From Acidobacteriota bacterium (GTDB lineage Bacteria; Acidobacteriota; Terriglobia; Terriglobales; Acidobacteriaceae): a stretch of 39,192 nt of DNA. Below, in pieces: positions 27,056 through 35,430 of the stretch (position 1 is the stretch's first letter; every line of letters starts with the position of its first letter). The translations under genes were made by a program, and so were the position numbers. Below the pieces are notes generated by a model. The model saw only the letters and a list, made by a program, of their open reading frames with translations, was not told where the DNA came from and ran no database searches. The stretch spans positions 1 to 39,192 of the forward strand of contig JAKAFB010000029.1 in NCBI GenBank assembly GCA_021818105.1. The letters run 5' to 3'.

Positions 27056-28546
27056 ATGAGCTATCCCACATACCACAATTTGATTGGCGGCGAATGGCTG
27101 CCTGCCAGGAGCGGCAAGACCATCCTGAATTTGAACCCGGCCGACCACTCCGACATCGTCGGCGCTTTTCCTTCCTCCAGCGCGGAGGACGTAAACCTGG
27201 CTGTAGCTGCGGCCAAAAAGGCTTATGCCAGCTGGCGCCTTGTGCCTGCGCCCAAGCGGGCGGAGGTGCTGCTGCACGCCGGCCTCATCCTACAGCAGCG
27301 CAAGGAGCAGTACGCGCGCGACATGACCCGCGAAATGGGCAAGGTGCTGGCCGAGACGCGCGGCGACGTGCAGGAGGCCATTGACGAGGCCTTCTACGTG
27401 GCTGGCGAAGGCCGCCGCCTCTTCGGCCAGACCACCCCCAGCGAGTTGCAGAATAAGTTCGCCATGAGCGTGCGCATGCCGCTCGGAGTCGTGGGCCTCA
27501 TCACGCCGTGGAATTTTCCCATGGCTATTCCCAGTTGGAAGCTCTTCCCGGCCATCGTCTCCGGCAACGCCTGCGTCATCAAGCCCGCCACGGACACACC
27601 GCTTTCCACCTACAACCTGGTACAGGCTCTTGTGGATGCGGGCCTTCCGCCCGGCGTGGTCAACATCGTTAGCGGCAGCGGCGGGTCCACGGGTACGGCG
27701 CTCATCGAGCACCGGGACGTGCGCGCCATCAGCTTCACCGGCTCCAGCGAGGTGGGTTCCTTTGTGGGCCAGCGCGCCGCTGCGACCTTCAAGCCCGTCT
27801 CGCTGGAGATGGGCGGCAAAAACGCGCAGATCGTGCTCAACGACGCCAACCTTGACCTCGCCTTGGACGGCGCGCTGTGGGGCGCTTTTGGCACCACTGG
27901 TCAGCGCTGCACGGCCACAAGCCGCATCCTGCTGCAAAAGGGTATTGCCGCCGAGTTCACTGAGAAGTTCGTTGCCCGTGCCAAGTCGCTCAAGGTGGGC
28001 AACGGCCTCGATGAATCTGTGGAAGTGGGCCCGCAGGTGAACGCCGGTCAGATTGAGACATCAAAGCAGTACGTCGAAATCGCTCTCGGCGAGGGCGCCA
28101 AACTCCTTGCCGGAGGCCACCCACTCACCGACGGTGACTACAGCAAAGGCACCTTCTTTGAGCCCACGATTTTCGGCGGAGTTACGCCTTCCATGCGTAT
28201 CGCGCGCGAAGAGGTCTTCGGCCCCGTGGTCTGCCTCATTGAGTTCGATACCTTCGAGCAGGCCATCGAGATCGCCAACTCCATTGACTACGGCCTCTCC
28301 ACCGCGCTGTACACCAAGAACGTGAACCGCGCCTTTGCCGGGATCCGCGATCTGGAGGCGGGTATCACCTACATCAACGCGCCTACCATCGGCGCGGAGG
28401 TGCACCTGCCCTTCGGCGGCGTCAAGCACACCGGCAATGGCCATCGCGAGGGCCTCGGCGCCATCGACTTCTTCACCACCTGGAAGGCGGTGTATGTCGA
28501 CTACTCCGACAAACTGCAGCGCGCGCAGATAGACAACGCCGAGTAA
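27056..28546 (+). CDS. NAD(P)-dependent aldehyde dehydrogenase
   Basis: Aldehyde dehydrogenase superfamily enzyme of 496 residues that oxidises an aldehyde to the acid. Catalytic residues are visible: Asn153 (TPWNFP), Lys176 (VIKPATDTP), Glu251 (SLEMGGKNA) and nucleophile Cys285 ([12 protein letters not shown]). FTGSSEVG marks the nucleotide fold. The end ([27 protein letters not shown]) resembles alpha-ketoglutaric semialdehyde or ALDH7-type enzymes, but the substrate cannot be fixed. The frame is open from 26948; AGAGGA just before the ATG at 27056 and the [13 protein letters not shown] start support the shorter form. It is a single-gene unit, divergent from mreB, closed by the terminator at 28570-28603. 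Confidence 0.93.
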   Translation: MSYPTYHNLIGGEWLPARSGKTILNLNPADHSDIVGAFPSSSAEDVNLAVAAAKKAYASWRLVPAPKRAEVLLHAGLILQQRKEQYARDMTREMGKVLAETRGDVQEAIDEAFYVAGEGRRLFGQTTPSELQNKFAMSVRMPLGVVGLITPWNFPMAIPSWKLFPAIVSGNACVIKPATDTPLSTYNLVQALVDAGLPPGVVNIVSGSGGSTGTALIEHRDVRAISFTGSSEVGSFVGQRAAATFKPVSLEMGGKNAQIVLNDANLDLALDGALWGAFGTTGQRCTATSRILLQKGIAAEFTEKFVARAKSLKVGNGLDESVEVGPQVNAGQIETSKQYVEIALGEGAKLLAGGHPLTDGDYSKGTFFEPTIFGGVTPSMRIAREEVFGPVVCLIEFDTFEQAIEIANSIDYGLSTALYTKNVNRAFAGIRDLEAGITYINAPTIGAEVHLPFGGVKHTGNGHREGLGAIDFFTTWKAVYVDYSDKLQRAQIDNAE

Positions 28547-28569
28547 GTGCGCAGCGGGCCCAAACGCAC

Positions 28570-28603
28570 AAAGGGGCAAGGTCGCCTGACCTTGCCCCTT
28601 TTT
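28570..28603 (+). terminator. Intrinsic terminator after the aldehyde dehydrogenase gene
   Basis: AAAGGGGCAAGGTC (28570-28583) and GACCTTGCCCCTTT (28588-28601) form a perfect 14-base stem with loop GCCT, running into a T tract. The A-rich 5' side means it can also serve the convergent gene on the minus strand. Confidence 0.92.
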
Positions 28604-28636
28604 CCTTGCAGCTTGGAAACCTGAAAGGCTGCTTGC

Positions 28637-29728
28637 CTATTCGTTCAGCTTGCCGTAAATAAAGCTCGTCGAACCTGCATGCATCAGGGAGCAGTTGGCA
28701 TGCTGGTCACACTTGTAGTGAATCAGCGACGACTCAGCAGCCCAGGCGATGGCCGTGCCCTGGTCAGCTTTGCGGGGGATGTAAAAGCTCTTCCCATCAT
28801 TCATCGCTAGCAGCTCACGAGAGGCGTCGAATAGAGAGGCGCGGTCTTCGCCCAGTATGTAAAACGCCGAGTTGCCCCGCGCGGCCTTCTTGCGGTTCGC
28901 TTCCCGTCGCGCCTCCAGTTCCCTGGCTTGCTCACGATGATGTAGCAGCGCATCCTGCTCTTCCACCGTGGGGAAGTTTGTGGCGAAGTCCCAATAATCA
29001 ATCTTCTTATACTGGTCGCGCGAGCAAGGTAGCGCACCCTGCACGTTCACCGCCACCACGCTGCCATCATCGCCCAATTCATTCTGGAAAATGTCCTGCC
29101 CGCTCTCGCGCGCCTGCTCCTGCGCCTGAGCGGAGGCCAGGGCGGCCTTTTGTGCGGCCTGCTCGCGCGCAATGCGATCGGCCACAGCTTTCTTTGCGTG
29201 CGGGCCCGCATCCGGAATCGGTGCAGCGGCATTCTTTGCCGGATTGTAGACAAAGAGCACTTGTTTGCCGCACAGCGCAAATCCCGCCTGGTCCAGCATG
29301 CGGATGTTTACGTAAACCGGTCCCGGCAGATTCGCCGTCGCATAGGCAAACTGCGCCTTTTCCCGCGGGTCGACCGTGTCGATCTTCAACTGATATTGCG
29401 CTGTTCCATTCCAACGCGTCACCAGGTGCCCGCGCAAATCAGACGCATGGAACACCGCCATGCCGCGGTCATCCGCGTCGGTCTTCGGACTGGTGTGCGT
29501 CATCATGACCAGCACGATGAGCCCCACCACCAGCAGCACAAAGCCAGCCAGCAGCATCAGCATGCCGCTCTGCGGCGCCTTCTTCTTCTGCTTTTGCTTT
29601 GTGGATCCTTGAGGGTTGACGTCAAGCCCCGGCAACTCCAAGGCACGGTAAGCCGTCGAATCGAATCCGCCGCTGGGGCGGTTGCCACCCCCGTCGCTTC
29701 GGGCAAACTGTTGTCCAATCCCCCCCAT
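28637..29728 (-). CDS. Single-pass membrane protein of unknown function
   Basis: A 363-residue protein with a Gly/Ser-rich cytoplasmic start, a Lys/Gln-rich patch (KQKQKKK, about 44-50) and one transmembrane helix (about 55-76, GMLMLLAGFVLLVVGLIVLVMM). By the positive-inside rule, a large periplasmic domain follows. That domain has an Ala/Gln/Glu-rich helix (about 185-215), a charged helix (HHREQARELEARREANRKK, about 265-285) and a C-terminal part with four cysteines in all (ALCGKQ, LPCSRD, YKCDQHANCS). I do not recognise the family. The ATG is preceded by GAGG about 11 bases upstream. It converges with the aldehyde dehydrogenase gene and follows the Lrp-type regulator on the same strand after a 149-base gap. 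Confidence 0.75.
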   Translation of the reverse strand: MGGIGQQFARSDGGGNRPSGGFDSTAYRALELPGLDVNPQGSTKQKQKKKAPQSGMLMLLAGFVLLVVGLIVLVMMTHTSPKTDADDRGMAVFHASDLRGHLVTRWNGTAQYQLKIDTVDPREKAQFAYATANLPGPVYVNIRMLDQAGFALCGKQVLFVYNPAKNAAAPIPDAGPHAKKAVADRIAREQAAQKAALASAQAQEQARESGQDIFQNELGDDGSVVAVNVQGALPCSRDQYKKIDYWDFATNFPTVEEQDALLHHREQARELEARREANRKKAARGNSAFYILGEDRASLFDASRELLAMNDGKSFYIPRKADQGTAIAWAAESSLIHYKCDQHANCSLMHAGSTSFIYGKLNE

Positions 29729-29877
29729 GACTGCTGAACCTCTTCCCCTGCTTCTTTCTCAGTTTCCTCGCGGAACCTGTGCTCATTGGAGCATGCGCAT
29801 CCGGGGCTGACAATGCGAAAGTGCTTCCGCGCACGCCAATCGCCTCAGCCTCGTCAATTGAAATCGCGTTTGCGTGC

Positions 29878-30390
29878 TCAGTTGTGCCCGTCCAGCACGT
29901 CGCGCAGCGCAAAGCTAGTCTCCAGCCGGATTACCCCCGGCAGCCTGGACAGCTCTGTCTGATGCAGCCGCCCATAGTCGTCAATGTCGCTCACGCGCGC
30001 AACCAGCATGTAGTCATATTGGCCCGCCATCAGGTGGCAGCTCACAATTTCCTGGCAATGGCGCACCGCTGTTTCAAACGCGCTCAGCACGGCTGCCGAT
30101 TGTCGCTCAAGTGTGATGCGGATGTACACCGTCATACGCTTGCCCAGCATCCGGTCGTCAATTACGGCGCGGTAGCCGCGAATGGCCTTGCACTCCTCCA
30201 GCGCCTGGATGCGCCGCGAAGCTGCGGAAGCGGACAGCCCCACCGCCTCACCGACCTCGTAATTGGTGGCTCGCCCATGACTTTCCAGGTAACGCAGGAT
30301 GGCGCTGTCTAGTTCATCCAGGACGACGGTTGGCGGCGGAGCGAATATATCTTGCGAAAGGTGGTTGTCCTGCTCACGTTTTGTTCCCAT
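29878..30390 (-). CDS. Lrp/AsnC family transcriptional regulator
   Basis: A 170-residue regulator with an N-terminal winged helix-turn-helix (about 25-75: [42 protein letters not shown], shown here only by its landmarks [12 protein letters not shown]) and a C-terminal ligand-binding RAM domain (about 80-160, [24 protein letters not shown]). Lrp/AsnC proteins form octamers and sense amino acids. It is divergent from alanine dehydrogenase with 189 bases between the starts, so control of ald is the obvious hypothesis, as for AldR- and BkdR-like regulators. No Shine-Dalgarno precedes its ATG; TAAAAC lies 6 bases upstream, so the mRNA may be leaderless. About 20 extra residues precede the usual start of the domain. 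Confidence 0.92.
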   Translation of the reverse strand: MGTKREQDNHLSQDIFAPPPTVVLDELDSAILRYLESHGRATNYEVGEAVGLSASAASRRIQALEECKAIRGYRAVIDDRMLGKRMTVYIRITLERQSAAVLSAFETAVRHCQEIVSCHLMAGQYDYMLVARVSDIDDYGRLHQTELSRLPGVIRLETSFALRDVLDGHN

Positions 30391-30579
30391 AGGGGAGTTT
30401 TACCACGATCTTTGCACACATCGGTAGCTGCCTCCGCCGTAGCATGGCACACAGTTGGAAGTGCTCCATTTGGCCGCAGCCCGGCAGCCCTCCTTGCAAG
30501 CAATAACTGCCGGCGCGGCCACTTTCTCGCGGCTGAGCCCGCCGGGCGCGCATCCAACCCCCGAAGAGGAGCAGCTCCC
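30391..30579. promoter_or_regulatory. Divergent regulatory region between Lrp-type regulator and ald
   Basis: 189 bases between two divergent starts. It contains the palindromic CTTGCAAG at 30493-30500, within TTGCAAGCAA (30494-30503), a possible Lrp-type operator, 77 bases before the ald ATG. A -10-like TAAAAC for the regulator lies at 30397-30402 on the minus strand. Assignment of the operator is a guess from position and symmetry. Confidence 0.35.
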
Positions 30580-31695
30580 ATGATCATCGGCGTTCCCAGA
30601 GAAATTAAGGACAATGAAGCTCGCGTAGGCGTCACACCCGCGGGCGCCAAGGCGCTCGTCGAGGCCGGCCACACCGTGCTGGTGGAAACCCAGGCCGGTA
30701 TGCAATCCGGCTTTCCTGATGCCGAGTACCAGAACGCCGGCGCGGAGATTGTCGGCGATGCCGGCTACGTCTGGGGAAAGTCCGAGATGGTCGTCAAGGT
30801 TAAGGAGCCCATCGAGCAGGAGTATGTCTACTTCCGCGAGGGCCTCGTTCTCTTCACCTATCTGCACCTTGCGCCCCTGCCCGTGCTGACCAACAAGCTG
30901 CTGGAGTCCAAGGTAATCGGCATCGCGTATGAGACGGTGCGCGACCGGCATGGCATGCTGCCCCTGCTGATGCCCATGAGCGAAGTCGCAGGCCGCATGA
31001 GCGTGCAGGTGGGCGCCAGCTATCTTGAGAAGGAGCGGGGAGGCCGCGGCATCCTGCTGGGCGGCGTACCCGGCGTTCCCCCCGCGCATGTCACCATCAT
31101 TGGCGGAGGCATTGTGGGCACCAATGCAGCGCGCATCGCGCTGGGCTTCGGCGCCAAAACCACGCTGATTGACGTGAACATGAACCGCTTGCGCGATCTG
31201 GACGACATCTTCAATGGACGGCTACACACGCTGGCATCTAATAGCTACAACATCAACCAGGCCACACGCGAGGCTGACCTTGTTATTGGTGGCGTGCTGA
31301 TTCCCGGCGCCACAGCTCCAAAGCTCGTTACGCGCGCTATGGTATCGCAGATGAAGCAGGGCGCGGTCATTGTGGATGTGGCCATTGACCAGGGCGGTTG
31401 TGTGGAAACGGCCCGGCCCACGTCGCACTCCAACCCGAGCTATGTGGTGGATGGCGTGGTGCACTACTGCGTGACCAACATGCCGGGCGCGGTGCCGCAT
31501 ACGTCAACGCTGGCGCTCACCAACTCTACCTTCCCTTACGTGATGCGGTTGGCGCATCTGGGCGCGCGCGAGGCGCTCAAGCAGGATGCAGGGCTGGCGG
31601 AGGGACTGAATACCTGGCTCGGCACGCTCACCCATCAAGGCGTGGCCGAAAGCCAGCAGCGCGCATGGACGGCGGCGGCAAGCGTGCTGGCGTAA
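30580..31695 (+). CDS. ald: Alanine dehydrogenase
   Basis: NAD-dependent enzyme interconverting L-alanine with pyruvate and ammonia; 371 residues, exactly the usual length. Substrate and catalytic residues known from the family are in place: Arg15 (NEARVGVTP), Lys75 (VVKVKEP) and His96 ([10 protein letters not shown]). The Rossmann fold is at [22 protein letters not shown], cut here to its [10 protein letters not shown] core, and [16 protein letters not shown] is the family signature near the C-terminus. The frame is open from 30352, but GAGGAG at 30566-30571 lies 8 bases before the ATG at 30580. It is divergent from an Lrp/AsnC gene, a common pairing in which alanine levels control ald. Confidence 0.97.
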   Translation: MIIGVPREIKDNEARVGVTPAGAKALVEAGHTVLVETQAGMQSGFPDAEYQNAGAEIVGDAGYVWGKSEMVVKVKEPIEQEYVYFREGLVLFTYLHLAPLPVLTNKLLESKVIGIAYETVRDRHGMLPLLMPMSEVAGRMSVQVGASYLEKERGGRGILLGGVPGVPPAHVTIIGGGIVGTNAARIALGFGAKTTLIDVNMNRLRDLDDIFNGRLHTLASNSYNINQATREADLVIGGVLIPGATAPKLVTRAMVSQMKQGAVIVDVAIDQGGCVETARPTSHSNPSYVVDGVVHYCVTNMPGAVPHTSTLALTNSTFPYVMRLAHLGAREALKQDAGLAEGLNTWLGTLTHQGVAESQQRAWTAAASVLA

Positions 31696-31774
31696 GCGCA
31701 CAGAACGGCACAGCAACGCAGCCCCGGCGGCTTTGCCGCAGTTCTGGTAGCAGACCGTAAACCCTGCCCGGCAC

Positions 31775-31780
31775 TATAAT
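31775..31780 (+). promoter_or_regulatory. Consensus -10 box directly before the histidine kinase gene
   Basis: A perfect TATAAT ends 6 bases before the ATG at 31787. A weak -35 (cAGACc, 31751-31756) lies 18 bases upstream. No Shine-Dalgarno fits between, so transcription would begin at about the start codon, giving a leaderless mRNA. Confidence 0.6.
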
Positions 31781-31786
31781 CGCCGC

Positions 31787-34072
31787 ATGCTTTCCAGGGA
31801 CGATGGGCGGCGGCGGTTGATGGTCCTGCTAGGTGTAGGCGCGCTGCTGGTTTTTGCCCTGCTCGGCGCGCTGCAGGCCTTCAACACCTCCAACGTGCCC
31901 TTCCTGAATCCCGACACTGCCGGGGAGACGCTGGTCTTTACCGGACTTACGGTTGTCGTCTTTCTCCTCCTGCTTCTGCTTCTCATCCTGCTGCTTCGCA
32001 ATGTACTCAAGGTCTACGCAGACCAGAGCAGCAGCGCTCTTGGCGCGCGGCTGCGCACGCGCATGGTGCTGGGTGCGGTGCTCATCGCGCTCACTCCTGC
32101 GGTCTTCATGTTTCTTTTCAGTTTCCAACTGATGAACCGCTCCATTGATCGCTGGTTCTCGCCCAACACATCCGAGCTGCGCGAGGATTCCACCCGCGTG
32201 GTGCTGGAGTTGGCGCAGTACGTGACCAACAATGCCCGCGTGGAGGCAGAATCCATTGCCGCCTCCGGCTCGCCCGACCTGCCCGTACCCGAGATTGAGA
32301 GAGCGCTCACCGCGCATAGCATTACGCTCGCCGGAGGCTTTGCTGTTGTCTACAACAGGGATATGCAGAAAATCGCCGGTTTCCAGGCGCCGCCGGAGAA
32401 CACGCCGGTGAGCCTGCTGCCCTGGCTCAACGACAACGGAGACAGCGAAGAAAGGCTGCTGAGCGGGCCGTTCTCTGTAAGCGTGTTGGCCACTGCGCAG
32501 CGCAGCGGCCTGCCGGTGCTCAAGATCGCCGGGCAGGAGTACGCGCTGGGCATGGCCTCCGCTCCTTCCGGCAAAACGGTCGTCGTCGGTCTGCTGATGC
32601 CAGAAGGCCTCAACCAGACGGCCCGCCGCATCCGTTCCGGCGCCGCGGCCTACTGGGATCTCTTTCGCTCGCGCAACCGCATTCGCTCCACTTTCTTCCT
32701 CATGCTGCTGCTTATCACCGTGGCTGTTTTTTTTGCCAGCGTGTGGCTTGCGCTTTTTCTCTCCAAGCAGATCACGCGGCCCGTGGAAGCGCTGGCCGAT
32801 GCGATGAATGAAATTGCGACAGGCAAATATGAACACCGCGTCTCGCTCGTCAGCAGCGGCGAGATGGCTGAGCTCGTGCGCTCTTTCAACCACATGGCCG
32901 CTGACCTTGACGCCAGCCGGCAGCTTGCCGAGAGCTCTTCCGCGCAGCTCACCGCCGCCAACCTGGCTCTGCAAGAGCGCCGCCGCGAGCTGGAAACGAT
33001 TCTGGAAACCATTCCCAGCGGTGTGGTCACGCTGGATAGCGCTGGAAATGTGTTGCAGGCCAATCGCGCCTTCGCCGCGCTCATTGGCCGGCAGGAGGGC
33101 TCCGCGCTGCGCGGACAGGCCATCGCGTCACTGCTTCCCGCAGAGTGCGTTGAGGATGTGACGGGCGTCATTCGCCGCGGACAGCGCATGGGCGCGGCGT
33201 CTACTGAGCTGGAGTGGCACCTTCCCGGCCGCGTGGTGCATCTCTCCGTCACCAGCGCGCGCCTGGAGTTTGCGCACAATCAGGTCGGCACCGTGCTGGT
33301 CATCGAAGACACCTCTGAGCTGTTGCGCGCGCAACGCCAGACGGCGTGGAAGGAAGTTGCGCAACGGGTTGCGCATGAAATCAAGAACCCGCTCACCCCC
33401 ATCGCACTCTCTGCTGAACGCATCGCGCGGCATCTTGACCGCGGCACGCCGGACTCGCCCGCGATTATTCGCAAATGCAGCGAGGTAATTCTGGGCTGCG
33501 TGGGCACGATGCGCACGCTTGTCGATCAGTTCTCCGCGCTGGCGCAGTTTCCCACGCCGCAGCCGCGCGCCTGCGACATGAATCAGGTTGCCGAAGAAGC
33601 GCTAGCACTGTTTACGGGCCGTCTGGAGGGCATCACGGTTACGTGCAAACTTGAGGCCGGCCTGCCGCTCGTGCTTGCTGATCCGGACGCAATGCGCCGC
33701 GCGCTTGCCAACCTCATCGACAACGCCGCTGAGGCCATGCAGGGCAGCCTGTTGCGCGTGCTCGACGTGAGCAGCAGTCTCAGTGAGGATGGAACGGCCG
33801 TCGAAGTGATCGTCTCAGACACCGGTCACGGCCTAACACCGGAGATTCGCGAGCGGCTTTTTCTGCCCTTCTACTCCACCAAGCAGCGCGGCACGGGCCT
33901 CGGCCTTTCCATCGCCTCCAAGATCGTGCAGGAGCATGGCGGCACCATTCGCGCTGAAAGCAACATTCCCAAGGGCGCGCGCTTCCTTGTACGCCTGCCG
34001 ATCATGGATCAGGTGCCGCTGCAAACGGTTGAAGCCGGCGCTTCTACGCCACTTACGGGAGCAGGTTCATGA
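31787..34072 (+). CDS. NtrY-like membrane sensor histidine kinase
   Basis: A 761-residue sensor kinase. Three N-terminal helices (about 11-29, 50-70, 93-113), an extracytoplasmic sensor region (about 115-300), a fourth helix (about 301-325), a HAMP domain, a PAS domain (about 400-510), the phosphorylated His530 in VAHEIKNPLTPIALSAER, and the ATP-binding domain with NLIDNAAEAM (N box), SDTGHGL (G1) and GTGLGLSIASKIV (G2). This layout is that of NtrY, which responds to nitrogen or redox conditions. Its stop overlaps the start of the response-regulator gene by 4 bases. A perfect TATAAT 6 bases before the ATG suggests a leaderless transcript. Confidence 0.93.
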   Translation: MLSRDDGRRRLMVLLGVGALLVFALLGALQAFNTSNVPFLNPDTAGETLVFTGLTVVVFLLLLLLLILLLRNVLKVYADQSSSALGARLRTRMVLGAVLIALTPAVFMFLFSFQLMNRSIDRWFSPNTSELREDSTRVVLELAQYVTNNARVEAESIAASGSPDLPVPEIERALTAHSITLAGGFAVVYNRDMQKIAGFQAPPENTPVSLLPWLNDNGDSEERLLSGPFSVSVLATAQRSGLPVLKIAGQEYALGMASAPSGKTVVVGLLMPEGLNQTARRIRSGAAAYWDLFRSRNRIRSTFFLMLLLITVAVFFASVWLALFLSKQITRPVEALADAMNEIATGKYEHRVSLVSSGEMAELVRSFNHMAADLDASRQLAESSSAQLTAANLALQERRRELETILETIPSGVVTLDSAGNVLQANRAFAALIGRQEGSALRGQAIASLLPAECVEDVTGVIRRGQRMGAASTELEWHLPGRVVHLSVTSARLEFAHNQVGTVLVIEDTSELLRAQRQTAWKEVAQRVAHEIKNPLTPIALSAERIARHLDRGTPDSPAIIRKCSEVILGCVGTMRTLVDQFSALAQFPTPQPRACDMNQVAEEALALFTGRLEGITVTCKLEAGLPLVLADPDAMRRALANLIDNAAEAMQGSLLRVLDVSSSLSEDGTAVEVIVSDTGHGLTPEIRERLFLPFYSTKQRGTGLGLSIASKIVQEHGGTIRAESNIPKGARFLVRLPIMDQVPLQTVEAGASTPLTGAGS

Positions 34073-35424
34073 ATCACATTCTGGTGGTGGATGACGAGGC
34101 GGAGATTCGAAGTTCGCTCGAAGAGATTCTGCACGAGGAGGGCTACGGGGTGGCCAGCTCTGCCACGGCGGCGGAGGCCATGGTATTGCTGGACGACGCG
34201 CAGTATGACGTGGTGCTGCTCGACATCTGGCTGCCCGATCGCGACGGCCTCGATGTACTGGCGGATATTCACGCGCAGGCAGCCGAAACACGCCCCGAGG
34301 TGATCATCATTTCCGGGCACGGCACCATCGAGTCTGCAGTAAAGGCCACCAAGCTCGGCGCGTATGACTTTCTTGAGAAGCCGCTCTCGCTGGAGCGCAC
34401 GCTCATCGTACTCAAGAACGCAGTGGAAGCGCGCCGCCTGCGCGCGGAGAACATCGAATTCAAGCGTCAATTTGCCGCTGCCAGTGTGCTCACCGGCGAA
34501 AGCATCCCCATGAAGGCGTTGCGCCAGCAGATTCGCCTGATGGCGCCCACGAATGGCCGTGTGCTCATCTACGGCGAGTCGGGCACGGGCAAGGAACTGA
34601 TCGCGCGCTCCATCCATGCTGAGAGCCTGCGCCGCGACCGCGTCTTTGTCGGGCTCAACTGCGCCGCCATCCCCGAGGCGTACATTGAGGCGGAGCTCTT
34701 CGGCTATCGCCATGGCGCGCACCACGGCGGGCCACCGGAGCAGCGCGGCACGCTGGAACGCGCCGACGGCGGCACACTCTTCCTGGATGAAGTGGGAGAC
34801 ATGAGCCTGAAGACGCAGGCCAAGGTGCTCTCCGCTCTCGACGAGCAGCTCTTTACGCCCGTCGGCGGTACACAACCGCTGCGTGTGGACGTGCGCCTCA
34901 TCGCCTCCACCAACAAGAACCTTGAGGAGGAGATTGCGAAGGGCAACTTCCGCGAGGATCTGTTCTATCGCCTCAACGTTGTGCCGTTCTTTGTGCCGCC
35001 GTTGCGCGAGCGCAAGGAGGACATTCCGCTGCTGGTGCGCGATTTTCTCAACGAGTTCGGCCGCCAGTACGGCCGCGCGCGCATGGAAATCAGTGACGAG
35101 GCCCTTGCCGCGCTGGCGCACTACCACTGGTCTGGCAACGTGCGCGAGCTCAAGAACGTCATCGAGCGCGTGCTCATCCTCAACCCGCGAACAGTGCGCA
35201 TTGAACGCAAGCACCTGCCTCCGCTTACCCACAAGGCCGGCACGCGATCCACTGAGGAGTTCTCCACGCTGCAGCAGGCACGCGACGCCTATGAGCGCGA
35301 GTACATTCTGAAGAAGATTGAGGAGGCGCGCAACAACGTGAGCCGTGCCGCTGAACTGCTCGGCCTGGAGCGCAGCCACCTGTATCGCAAGATGAAGGCC
35401 CTCGGCATCAGCGTGCGCGAGTAG
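34069..35424 (+). CDS. NtrX-like response regulator with AAA+ domain lacking GAFTGA
   Basis: A 451-residue regulator of NtrC/NtrX layout: receiver domain with phospho-acceptor Asp52 (VVLLDIWLP) and Lys104, AAA+ domain with Walker A GESGTGKE (169-176) and Walker B GGTLFLDEVGDM (about 234-245), the arginine-finger region FREDLFYRLNVVP, and a C-terminal Fis-type helix-turn-helix (NNVSRAAELLGLERSHLYRKMK). The sigma54-contact loop, normally GAFTGA, reads GAHHGG (216-221), so activation of sigma54 RNA polymerase is doubtful and the protein may act by DNA binding alone. The start overlaps the kinase gene by 4 bases, giving a coupled two-component pair. It converges on the next gene with only 6 bases between the stops. 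Confidence 0.93.
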   Translation: MNHILVVDDEAEIRSSLEEILHEEGYGVASSATAAEAMVLLDDAQYDVVLLDIWLPDRDGLDVLADIHAQAAETRPEVIIISGHGTIESAVKATKLGAYDFLEKPLSLERTLIVLKNAVEARRLRAENIEFKRQFAAASVLTGESIPMKALRQQIRLMAPTNGRVLIYGESGTGKELIARSIHAESLRRDRVFVGLNCAAIPEAYIEAELFGYRHGAHHGGPPEQRGTLERADGGTLFLDEVGDMSLKTQAKVLSALDEQLFTPVGGTQPLRVDVRLIASTNKNLEEEIAKGNFREDLFYRLNVVPFFVPPLRERKEDIPLLVRDFLNEFGRQYGRARMEISDEALAALAHYHWSGNVRELKNVIERVLILNPRTVRIERKHLPPLTHKAGTRSTEEFSTLQQARDAYEREYILKKIEEARNNVSRAAELLGLERSHLYRKMKALGISVRE

Positions 35425-35430
35425 CACACA

